The notes under the pieces were generated by a model, which saw nothing but the letters and a program-made list of their open reading frames with translations, did no database searches and had not been told where the DNA came from. From Candidatus Melainabacteria bacterium (GTDB taxonomy: Bacteria; Cyanobacteriota; Vampirovibrionia; Obscuribacterales; Obscuribacteraceae), in assembly GCA_016716405.1 (NCBI GenBank), contig JADJWK010000001.1, forward strand, positions 558,001-622,000: 64,000 nucleotides of DNA, written 5' to 3'. This document shows positions 41,922 to 50,900 of this stretch, in pieces. Numbering within the stretch: the stretch's first letter is position 1; every line of letters starts with the position of its first letter. Both the position numbers and the translations under genes were made by a program.

Positions 41922-44900
41922 ATGACCACGAAAAGACAGACTTCCCCCGGGGAAGTCACTGCTCTCTATTCCCTTCTGGCAGGCAGAATCCAGGCAGCAC
42001 GCGCGCTGCTGGGAAGACCTCTGACTCTCACCGAGAAGATTCTGTTCAGCCACCTGGCCACGGTTCCCTCTGATGCTTCCCAGATTCAGCGGGGTGTATC
42101 GCATGTCGGTCTCTATCCCGACCGTATCGCCATGCAGGATGCGACAGCCCAGATGGCGCTGCTGCAGTTTATGCTGGCCGGCATGGACCGGGTCAAAGTG
42201 CCCACCACCGTTCACTGCGACCACCTGATCCAGGCGGTGACTGGAGCGACCCAGGATCTGGCTGTCGCCCGCACCAGCAACTCGGAAGTCTATGACTTTC
42301 TCTCGAAGTCGAGCACCAGATACGGTGTAGGATTCTGGGAGCCAGGCTCGGGCATCATACACCAGGTCGTGCTCGAGAACTATGCATTCCCCGGCGCTCT
42401 CATGATCGGCACCGATTCCCACACCCCCAATGCCGGTGGTCTGGGAATGCTGGCCATCGGTGTCGGCGGCGCGGACGCTGTCTTCACCATGGCCGGAGAG
42501 CCCTGGAACGTCAAGTGGCCCAGACTGATAGGCGTCCGTCTGACCGGCTCGCTGAGCGGGTGGGCAGCTCCCAAGGACGTCATCCTCAAGCTGGCAGGGA
42601 TCCTCACCGTCAAGGGAGGCACCGGAGCGGTGATCGAGTATTTCGGTCCCGGGGCCCGGAGCATCAGCGCCACCGGCAAGGCAACGATCACCAACATGGG
42701 TGCCGAGCTGGGAGCCACGACCTCGGTCTTTCCCTGCGACGACCACAGCCTGGCCTATCTGCGGCTCACCGGCCGCGGCGAGATCGCCAGTCTTGCCGAG
42801 CAGAATGCAGAGCATCTGCGAGCGGATCCTGAAGTGGAAGCAGACCCCGGTCGCTTCTTCGACCAGGTCATCGAGATCGACCTGGACACTCTGGAGCCGT
42901 ACATCGTCGGCCCTCACACTCCCGATCTCGCCAGGCCGCTTTCCCAGTTCGCTCGTGAGGTGGCTGAGAAAGGCTATCCCGACGAGCTCAGATACGCTCT
43001 TATCGGGAGCTGCACCAACTCCTCGTATGAGGACATGTCCAGGGCCGCGGCGGTGGCCCGGGAGGCTCTGGGTAGCGGCCTGAAAGCGAACATCGGTCTT
43101 CTGGTGACGCCTGGCTCCGAGCAGGTGCATCGGACGATCTCCAGGGACGGCCAGCTCGCCTCGCTGCTCGCCATCGGCGGGACGGTTCTGGCGAACGCCT
43201 GCGGTCCCTGCATCGGGCAGTGGAAGCGGAGCGACATCGAGCCGGGTGAGACCAACTCGATCATCACCAGCTTCAACCGGAACTTTCCCCGGCGCAATGA
43301 CGGCAATGCCTCTACCCTGGCTTTCATAGCCAGTCCCGAGATCGTTACCGCTTTCGCCCTTGCCGGAAGGCTCTCGTTCAACCCGCTCACCGACACCCTC
43401 ACCGCTCCGGACGGCTCACGGGTGAAGCTCTCGGCTCCGCCTCAAGTGGGTTTGCCCGAGCGCGGTTTCGCCAGCGTCGATAGCGGTTTTGTCGCGCCGG
43501 ATCCGGAAGGAGCGCCGGCAGTATCCATCGACCATGCCAGCGAGCGTCTCGAGCTGCTCAGCCCATTCCAGGCCTGGAGCGGCCGTGATTTCGAGAACCT
43601 GCCGGTGCTTCTCAAGGCGAGGGGCAAGTGCACCACCGACCATATCTCGCCTGCCGGTCCCTGGCTGCGTTTTCGCGGTCACCTCGATCGCATCAGCGAC
43701 AATATGTTTGCCGGTGCCAACAACGCCTTCGTCGACAAGCCAGGCTCGGGCGTGGACGTCCTCAGCGGCGAGAGTCTCAACCTGGCGCGGTTGGCTCGCA
43801 AGTACCGGAGTGCCGGTATGTCCTGGGTGGTGGTCGGGGACGAGAACTACGGCGAAGGCTCGAGCCGCGAGCACGCTGCCATGTCTCCCCGGCACCTGGG
43901 CTGTCTGGTGGTGATCGCGCGGAGCTTCGCGCGAATTCACGAGACCAACCTCAAGCAGCAGGGTGTGCTCGCCCTTACCTTCAGCGATCCTGCTGATTAT
44001 GACCTGATCGAGTCCGACAGCCGCATCAGTGTCATCGGTCTCGACAGGCTCGAGCCGGGCTCTCCTGTGCGTGTCCTGGTCAAGAACTCCTCGGGCAGCG
44101 TCGAGATTTCCTGCCGACACTCCATGACCTTGGAGCAGATCGAGTGGTTCAGGGCTGGTTCCGCTCTCAACCACATCAAACTGAGAGGATTGAAAACAAT
44201 GAGCAAAGAAACACCGAAATTCGCCGCCGGCCTCGAAGGCGTCATCGCCTGCGCCACTCGTTTGAGCGAAGTGGACGGCAATGCCGGACAGCTCATCTTC
44301 AGCGGTTTCATGGCCCCGGAACTGGCGGCCAGCAAGAGCGTGGAGGCGGTCTGGTTCCTCTTCCACAATGGGCGTCTTCCGACCGGCGACGAGCTCGCCG
44401 AGTTCACCGCCTCGGTGGAAGCGCACGGAGTTCTCTCGGCTGCCGAGGTCAAGCTGGTGCGCCAGTTCCGCAACGGCGAGCCTCTCTCCGATTTCCGTAG
44501 CGCTGTGTCCGCGGTAGCCGCTGCCAGGGGTTATAAGCCCTGGCTCAACCGGGACATGGCCGAGGTCGAGGAGGAGATCCTCTCCCTCTGCTCCCTGGCT
44601 CCTGCCATCATCGAGGTGCTACGCACCGGCCGCAAGCCGCTCCTGAAGCGCGGGAACAGCGGCTACGCCGAGCGCTACCTCTGGGGTATCCTGCGTCAGA
44701 AGCCTTCTGCTTCGGCGGTGAAGGCCCTCAGTACCTATCTGGTCCTCACCATGGACCACGGCATGAACGCTTCTACCTTCGCCTCGAGGGTGGCGGCATC
44801 CACCGGCGCCGATGTCGGTGCTGCTATCACTGCCGGTATCGCGACCCTCTCCGGTCCTCTGCATGGCGGTGCTCCGGGCCCGGTCCTCGACATGCTCGAC

Positions 44901-45335
44901 GCCATCGGTTCGCCTGACCAGGCCGGCTCCTGGGTGACCGAGCAGCTCACCGGCAAGCGCCGGATCATGGGCTTCGGTCATCGTGTCTATCGCACCGATG
45001 ATCCGCGTGCCCTGGCTCTGCGCGAAGTCGCCCGCTGCCAGAAAGGCCCGCGTATCGGTCTGGCCACCGTGGTGGAGCAGGAAGTCCTCTCTGCCCTGGC
45101 GGCGCATCAGCAGGCCAAGGCTGCCGCTATCGGCCAGCCCACCAGGCCGCTGCGCACCAATGTCGAGTTCTGGACGGCGGTGGTGCTCGAGCATGTCGGC
45201 ATACCGCGTGAGCTCTTCAGCTCGACTTTCGCCGTGAGTCGGATCATCGGCTGGGGCGAGCATGTTCGCGAGCAGATCGGCAACAACAAGCTCTTCCGCC
45301 CGCTCTCCGCATACACCGGCCCGGACCCGCGCTGA
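41922..45335 (+). CDS. Aconitase-citrate synthase fusion
   Basis: 1137 residues in one frame. Residues 1-759 are a full aconitase of mitochondrial type. The 4Fe-4S ligands are seen in GSCTNSSYED and ACGPCIGQW, and YGEGSSREHAA supplies active-site residues. Residues 760-1137 are a complete citrate synthase: catalytic His in GPLHGGAPG and GFGHRVYRTDDPRA, and the third acidic position is Glu in NVEFWTAVV. No stop separates them. Met760 (44199-44201) has GAGAGG nine bases upstream, so separate translation of citrate synthase is also possible. Together the halves turn oxaloacetate and acetyl-CoA into isocitrate. Confidence 0.93.
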   Translation: MTTKRQTSPGEVTALYSLLAGRIQAARALLGRPLTLTEKILFSHLATVPSDASQIQRGVSHVGLYPDRIAMQDATAQMALLQFMLAGMDRVKVPTTVHCDHLIQAVTGATQDLAVARTSNSEVYDFLSKSSTRYGVGFWEPGSGIIHQVVLENYAFPGALMIGTDSHTPNAGGLGMLAIGVGGADAVFTMAGEPWNVKWPRLIGVRLTGSLSGWAAPKDVILKLAGILTVKGGTGAVIEYFGPGARSISATGKATITNMGAELGATTSVFPCDDHSLAYLRLTGRGEIASLAEQNAEHLRADPEVEADPGRFFDQVIEIDLDTLEPYIVGPHTPDLARPLSQFAREVAEKGYPDELRYALIGSCTNSSYEDMSRAAAVAREALGSGLKANIGLLVTPGSEQVHRTISRDGQLASLLAIGGTVLANACGPCIGQWKRSDIEPGETNSIITSFNRNFPRRNDGNASTLAFIASPEIVTAFALAGRLSFNPLTDTLTAPDGSRVKLSAPPQVGLPERGFASVDSGFVAPDPEGAPAVSIDHASERLELLSPFQAWSGRDFENLPVLLKARGKCTTDHISPAGPWLRFRGHLDRISDNMFAGANNAFVDKPGSGVDVLSGESLNLARLARKYRSAGMSWVVVGDENYGEGSSREHAAMSPRHLGCLVVIARSFARIHETNLKQQGVLALTFSDPADYDLIESDSRISVIGLDRLEPGSPVRVLVKNSSGSVEISCRHSMTLEQIEWFRAGSALNHIKLRGLKTMSKETPKFAAGLEGVIACATRLSEVDGNAGQLIFSGFMAPELAASKSVEAVWFLFHNGRLPTGDELAEFTASVEAHGVLSAAEVKLVRQFRNGEPLSDFRSAVSAVAAARGYKPWLNRDMAEVEEEILSLCSLAPAIIEVLRTGRKPLLKRGNSGYAERYLWGILRQKPSASAVKALSTYLVLTMDHGMNASTFASRVAASTGADVGAAITAGIATLSGPLHGGAPGPVLDMLDAIGSPDQAGSWVTEQLTGKRRIMGFGHRVYRTDDPRALALREVARCQKGPRIGLATVVEQEVLSALAAHQQAKAAAIGQPTRPLRTNVEFWTAVVLEHVGIPRELFSSTFAVSRIIGWGEHVREQIGNNKLFRPLSAYTGPDPR

Positions 45336-45380
45336 ACGCCTGTCAAGGCCGGTAAGCACCAGGTCATGAGCCGTTAATCG

Positions 45381-45417
45381 GCGGCGGTAGCCCGTGAAAA
45401 GGGCACCGCCGCTTTTT
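45381..45417 (+). terminator. Terminator between the fusion gene and icd
   Basis: An outer 8-bp stem (45381-45388 with 45405-45412) and an inner GCCC/GGGC stem with loop GTGAAAA, followed by five T. It would limit read-through into icd or act as an attenuator. Confidence 0.85.
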
Positions 45418-45434
45418 CCAAGAAGGACATGAAA

Positions 45435-46688
45435 ATGGCTAGCAAACGTAGACTCGAGTTCAACGGCAAGCCTGTTCCGGAAGGCGAAGTGATTCGCTAT
45501 CGGGAAGGCAGGCCGGTTCCGGTCGATAGACCGATCGTGCCATTCATCGAAGGAGACGGAATCGGTCCTGAGATCTGGGCCGCTACCCGCAAGATCGTCG
45601 ACTCCGCCTGTCAGGCTGCTTATGGAGACGAGCGGGCAATAGTCTGGTACGAGATTTTTGCCGGCGGCAAAGGGGAGAAGCTCTTTTCGAACCCGCTCCC
45701 GAATGGCTCGCTGAAAGCAATCAAGCATTTCGGCGTCGCCATCAAAGGACCGCTCACCACGCCCACCGGCGGCGGGCTGCGCAGCATCAATGTGCGCTTG
45801 CGCCAGCTTCTCGACCTCTACCAGTGCGTCCGTCCCGTGCGCTATTTCGACGGTGTGCCCTCGGTGGTGCACAAACCTCAGGATCTGGATGTGGTCATCT
45901 TCCGGGAGAACACCGAGGATGTCTATGCCGGCATCGAATATCGAGCCGGCTCCCGTGCTGCCGGAAGGGTTGCCAGAGCGCTGCGCCAGGAAGGCGTCAA
46001 GCTCCGCTCGCACACCGGTATCGGCATCAAGGTGATTTCCCGGGCGGCCAGCCGCCGACTGGTCAGGGCCGCGATCCGGTACGCCCTGGAGAACAACCGC
46101 AAAGTGGTCACCCTGGTCCACAAAGGAAACATCCAGAAGTTCACCGAAGGTGCTTTCCTCGGCTGGGGAATGGAGCTGGCTCAGGAAGAGTTCGCTCCTG
46201 TCATCATCACCGAAGACCAGCTCTGGTCGCACTACGGTGGTGTGGTTCCTGAAGGCAAGATTCTGATCAACAGCCGCATCGCCGATGCGATGTTCTATGA
46301 GGTCCTGGTGAAACCCAGGACCCTTTCGGTAATCGCCACGACCAACCTGAACGGCGACTATCTCTCGGATGCCTGCGCCGCCCAGGTGGGTGGCCTTGGA
46401 ATGGCTCCCGGCGCCAATATCGGCGACGGCTGCGCGATCTTCGAAGCGACGCACGGCACCGCCGGTGACATCGCCGGAAAGAACATGGCCAATCCGGGCT
46501 CCCTTCTCCTGTCGGCTGTCATGCTCCTCCGGCACATCGGCTTCGGCGAGGCAGCGGATCTTGTGGTCAGGGCGCTGGAGAAGACCATCGCCGATCGCAC
46601 CGTCACCGGTGATCTCGCCAGAGGCATGGCTGATTCGCAAGAGCTCGGCACCGACGCGTTCGGAGATGCTGTGGTCGCCAATCTGTAG
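45435..46688 (+). CDS. icd: Isocitrate dehydrogenase (NADP type)
   Basis: About 417 residues. It converts isocitrate to 2-oxoglutarate and CO2. Motifs match E. coli Icd: IVPFIEGDGIGPEIW, PLTTPTGGGLRSINVRLRQ, VIFRENTEDVYAGIEY and the coenzyme region FEATHGTAGDIAGKNMANPG. The ATG at 45435 has AGAAGGA seven bases upstream; an ATG two codons earlier is too close to that site. It follows the aconitase-citrate synthase fusion after a terminator-like hairpin, so the cluster covers three consecutive TCA steps plus malate oxidation. Confidence 0.95.
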   Translation: MASKRRLEFNGKPVPEGEVIRYREGRPVPVDRPIVPFIEGDGIGPEIWAATRKIVDSACQAAYGDERAIVWYEIFAGGKGEKLFSNPLPNGSLKAIKHFGVAIKGPLTTPTGGGLRSINVRLRQLLDLYQCVRPVRYFDGVPSVVHKPQDLDVVIFRENTEDVYAGIEYRAGSRAAGRVARALRQEGVKLRSHTGIGIKVISRAASRRLVRAAIRYALENNRKVVTLVHKGNIQKFTEGAFLGWGMELAQEEFAPVIITEDQLWSHYGGVVPEGKILINSRIADAMFYEVLVKPRTLSVIATTNLNGDYLSDACAAQVGGLGMAPGANIGDGCAIFEATHGTAGDIAGKNMANPGSLLLSAVMLLRHIGFGEAADLVVRALEKTIADRTVTGDLARGMADSQELGTDAFGDAVVANL

Positions 46689-46705
46689 CAAGCGAGTGCG
46701 CAGTC

Positions 46706-47779
46706 ATGCAGAGCTTGCTTGCGATCTTCGCCGTTCTGGCAATGGTCGTGCTTCTCCTTGCTTTCACCAGCTGGAGAACGCGGACTGTTTCCACTCTGCT
46801 TGTTGCCGGTGATTTCAGTAAAGATCTGGATCCGCGAACCAGCCTCGATATCCGTCAGGGAAACAGGCTGATTCGTTTCGTTCATACCGGCGGCTCTCGA
46901 AAGCAAGAGCTCTTCGAGATGCTGGTGGTGGCCAGGTCACTTTTAGGGCTTTCGAAGCCGCCGTCCTTTTCTTGGTATTCCGAGCCGGGAGGTGCACTCC
47001 TGGCTCGCTGCCTGGAGGAGTGCGAAGACGGGTCCGTCACCCTGGTTCTGATTGCCGGTCTGAGCGAGGTCGCAGAGGTGCTAAGGAGCCATTCCCGGCT
47101 CGTGCGGGCGAAAGTGAAATCGGTTGCCATCATGGGCGGTGTCGAGCTAGAGGAAGGGCTCGTGCTCCTCGATTCTGATGGGTACATGTCTCCGGACAGC
47201 GCCGCTAACAACAAGTTCGACATGGAAGCTGCCTCCTATATGTACAGGCGCTTCCAGGAGCTCGGTATTCCTCTGCGAATTGTCACTCGTGAGGCAGCAT
47301 ATGCGGCGCCGGTGCCCCGGGATCTCTACGACCGGATTGCCTCCACTGGTCACCCACTGGCAGTAGAGTTGCGAGACCGGCAGCGGGAGGGTATCCGTGA
47401 TCTATGGTTTCGCGCGAATCTCGAAGCGATGGATCCAGGGCGACAGAACCTGCCCGAGCGATGCGACCGGAACTGGTTTTGCGACAACTTCTGTCGGGGG
47501 CGCGGAAAAGACCGCTCCGGAGGAGATGAGATCTGGGATCTGGTCGTCAGCTTTCAACTCTACGATCCGATCACCCTGGCCGCTGCTTTGCCGGAGCCGG
47601 CGGCTCGATTCTTCGATCCTGTCACGGTCACGGTACGGGGTGTCGACCACCAGGTCATCGGTCTTAGCAAGTCGCTCCATGGTGTCCGAAACCCTTCCGA
47701 GCTCTCTGAGTTCCTGGTCCGCAGTTTCGTCGACAATCTCACGGCTTTCCAGAAGGGTTTCGCTCGCTATCATTCGTGA
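46706..47779 (+). CDS. Nucleoside-hydrolase-like membrane-anchored protein
   Basis: 357 residues. One N-terminal membrane helix (SLLAIFAVLAMVVLLLAFTS) is followed by a domain resembling inosine-uridine nucleoside hydrolases: TLVLIAGLSEVAEVLRSH, VKSVAIMGGVEL, and SPDSAANNKFDMEAASYMYR, then LGIPLRIVTREAAYAAPVPR. The hallmark N-terminal DxDxxxDD metal motif is not obvious, so activity is uncertain. It lies 17 bases after icd but is unrelated in function. Confidence 0.7.
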   Translation: MQSLLAIFAVLAMVVLLLAFTSWRTRTVSTLLVAGDFSKDLDPRTSLDIRQGNRLIRFVHTGGSRKQELFEMLVVARSLLGLSKPPSFSWYSEPGGALLARCLEECEDGSVTLVLIAGLSEVAEVLRSHSRLVRAKVKSVAIMGGVELEEGLVLLDSDGYMSPDSAANNKFDMEAASYMYRRFQELGIPLRIVTREAAYAAPVPRDLYDRIASTGHPLAVELRDRQREGIRDLWFRANLEAMDPGRQNLPERCDRNWFCDNFCRGRGKDRSGGDEIWDLVVSFQLYDPITLAAALPEPAARFFDPVTVTVRGVDHQVIGLSKSLHGVRNPSELSEFLVRSFVDNLTAFQKGFARYHS

Positions 47780-47965
47780 TACGAGCGAGCCCTTTTCCTT
47801 GTTTTTCTCGAGAAGGAGCCCCCTGAGGCCGCAACCAGTCTTTCCCGACCTGATATCCGCCAGCTTCGAGGCTGCCGGCGTGGCTGCGTGTCCTACTTCT
47901 CGAGCAACCTGCAGTGGCGGTTAACCCTTTACACGACTACCCGACCTGTTCGGGGAGGAGAACCT

Positions 47966-50900
47966 GTGAACACAGTATTGACCGTTATAGGACTGGCAGC
48001 GCTGCTGCTGGTCGTCGTTCTCAATATCAGAGGCATTATGCGCAATGCGCGCCGCAAGGCCATGCGCGGCATGTCCCGCTGTCCTTTCCACCGGAGTCCG
48101 CCTGCCGGCGATACCGGAAACCCCGGTCATGGTTGGCAGGAGCGGTATCTCGATGGCAGCCCCGCAGACGAGCACGATTTCATCGCCGGTGCGGTGGCTG
48201 AGATCAACGAAGTTCAACGAAACAACCGGAACGCTTCCGGCGACTCGTGCGTGAGAAGGGCGTTTCACGCCAAGATCCACGCCGGCATAGAGAATGCCGA
48301 GTTCGCTGTCGCCGAAGACATTCCGGAAGCTCTCCGGGTGGGCATTTTCATGCCGGGCAAGAAATTTCGCACGGCAATCCGGTTTTCGAACGCCTCGGGC
48401 AAGATCCAGCCCGACTCCAAGAAAGACCTGCGTGGTATCGCTTGCCGGCTGACCACGGAGCTGGGCGATCATGACCTGCTCGCCACCAATGGCTCGGCGT
48501 CTCACGCTCGCGACGTGCGTCAGTTCATCGCCTTTGCCAGCGCCATGTCCGGCAACAAGCTCCTGATCCTGCCCAGGCTTATCTGGAGCGTCGGCTTCTT
48601 CGAGACGGTGCGGATGCTCAGGACCGTCATCAAGCAAGGCTCCCGCAAGGTCGAGAGCCTCGCCACCGAGTCCTATTTCAGCCGTTCGGCCTATGCCTTC
48701 GGTGATCTGGCTCTGACCTGGCGAATTGTTCCTGCTGGCAATCAGCCTGCCGGTGTGTCGCCCTCCGATGATTATCTGCGTGAGGATCTCGTTGAGCTGC
48801 TCCGGCGCGGTCCGGTGGCTTTCGACTTCCAGATCCAGCTCTTCGCCGACGAAGGTCGCACACCCATCGAGGATGGCTCGGTGGAGTGGGATACTCCGCT
48901 TGTAACCATCGCCCGGCTGACCATTCCCCAGCAGGATCTGGAGAGCGCCGAGGCGGCAGCCTCCTTTGAAGCGGTCGAGGACATGGAGTTCAATCCCTGG
49001 AATGTCACCGACGGCATCCGTCCCCTGGGCAGCCAGAACCGCGGTCGCAAGCCGGTCTACATGTCCAGCGTCGCGTTCCGCAAGCAGGGAAAAGAGGCTC
49101 CCGGGCCCTTCCGTCCGAAGTCCTCGCGCCAGGGAATCGGCCCCGCCAAGTATGTGTACTGGAACGCTTTCTACTTCGTTCTGCAGAGTTTCAATCGGGG
49201 GCTGGCGCGCAATCCCTACAACAAGGTGAGCTGGGACAAGTGGCCGCCTGTCATCGGTCTTCTCTACCTGCTTGCTAAGATCCGCTTCAACCGGTCCAAC
49301 GCGCTCACCGACCCCTATGACTACGCCACCAACGATACCCGCAGTTTCGGCTGCGAGCCCGAGGAGGCGCGTCATCAGATTAACCCGGACGGCACGTATG
49401 TGAGCGACCGGGAAGACCCGCAGATGGGCGCCAGGAATACCAGGTTCGGGTCGAACATTCCTCCCAAGCGCGTGCGTCCGGATGTCGAGGCCATGAGCCC
49501 CAGTGCCCGGGAAGTCGGCAAAATCCGCTGGCGTCGTATCGATCCCGAGACCGGGCGCGAGATCACCATTCCGGCCCTGATCCTCAACGACCTGGCCGGC
49601 TGGTGGATCCAGTTCCAGTTCCACGGCTTCGGCGGCAATACCAGGCGTGATCCGGTGTCCCAGTGCCCGCACATGCTGGCACGCACCAGGGAAGACGACT
49701 GGCCCGGAGACGTCGCCCTGGTCGATCGAACCAGCGCAGACTACACCAGGCTTACCGACGACGGCCGTCCGACACCGCTCAACGAGCGAGTCCAGGCATG
49801 GATCCAGGGTCAGCTCTATGGCACCGATGAAGAGGAGCTCAAGACCCTGCGCTCTTTCGAGGGAGGCAAGTTCCGCCTGGATGCCAACGGCAATCTGCCG
49901 GAAGACCCGGATCATCCCGGGATCGACCTGACCGGCTTCAACAACAACTTCGGCCCCGGCTTGAGCTTCCTGCACTGGCTCTTTGTCGTGGAGCACAACG
50001 CCATCGCCGACTATTACGCTTCTTTCCATCCTGACTGGAATGACGAAGAGCTTTTCCGCCAGGCGGCCAAGGTGAATATCGCGCAGATCGCCCGTATCCA
50101 CACGATCATCTGGACAGAGGACCTGCTTCAGCATCCCACCCTGCAACTGGGAATGCATGCTGACTGGTACGGTTTTCTGGGCCAGAAGGCCAAGATGTTC
50201 CTGATGCGGCTGTGCCACCGCAGCCGGTTCTGGGAAAGAGTCCTGCGACCTCTGCGGAACAGTGACGTTCTCTGGGGTATGCCAGGCTCGAAGTGGGAGC
50301 ACCACGACGGTCCCTTCCAGGTCCCCAAGCAGTTCCGCATGGTCTATCGTTTGCACGAGATGGTGCTATCCGAACACGAGATCATCGATCCGAAGACCAA
50401 CCGGACCCTCGATCGGATCGCCCTTATGGATTTCGTGCACAACAACACCCGGGCCGTGGTGGAGCGATTCGGTTACGAGGTCCTGGCCTGGTCCTTCGTC
50501 AAGAAGTCTGCCGGCGCTCTGACGGCCCACAATGTGGCGCGGGCTTTCACCCGTTTCCACAACCAGCTCGACGGTACTCTTACCGACCTGCCCGAGCGCG
50601 ACACTTTCCGGGAGCGCACCGACGGCACCGGGACTTACAACGAGTTCCGGCAGTCCCTGGGCGAGCCCCCGGTGACGAGCTTCCTGGAGCTTACCGGCGG
50701 CGACGTCGAGCTCGCTCGGGAGCTCGAGATCAAGTTCGAAGGTGACGTCAATCTCGTCGACGCCGGTATCGGCATCATTGCCGAGCCGAAACCGGCCGGA
50801 TTCGCCCTGGGCTACTGCCAGTTCTATCAGTTCGTCCTCAATGCTCCCCGGCGGGTGAAGAGCAATCGGCATCTCACCGAAGGATTCACCTATGCCGAGT

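Noticed and set aside
47921..50356. 811-codon leftward frame opposite the haem fusion gene
   Set aside because: It mirrors conserved catalase/peroxidase coding; its translation is unordered and lacks motifs.
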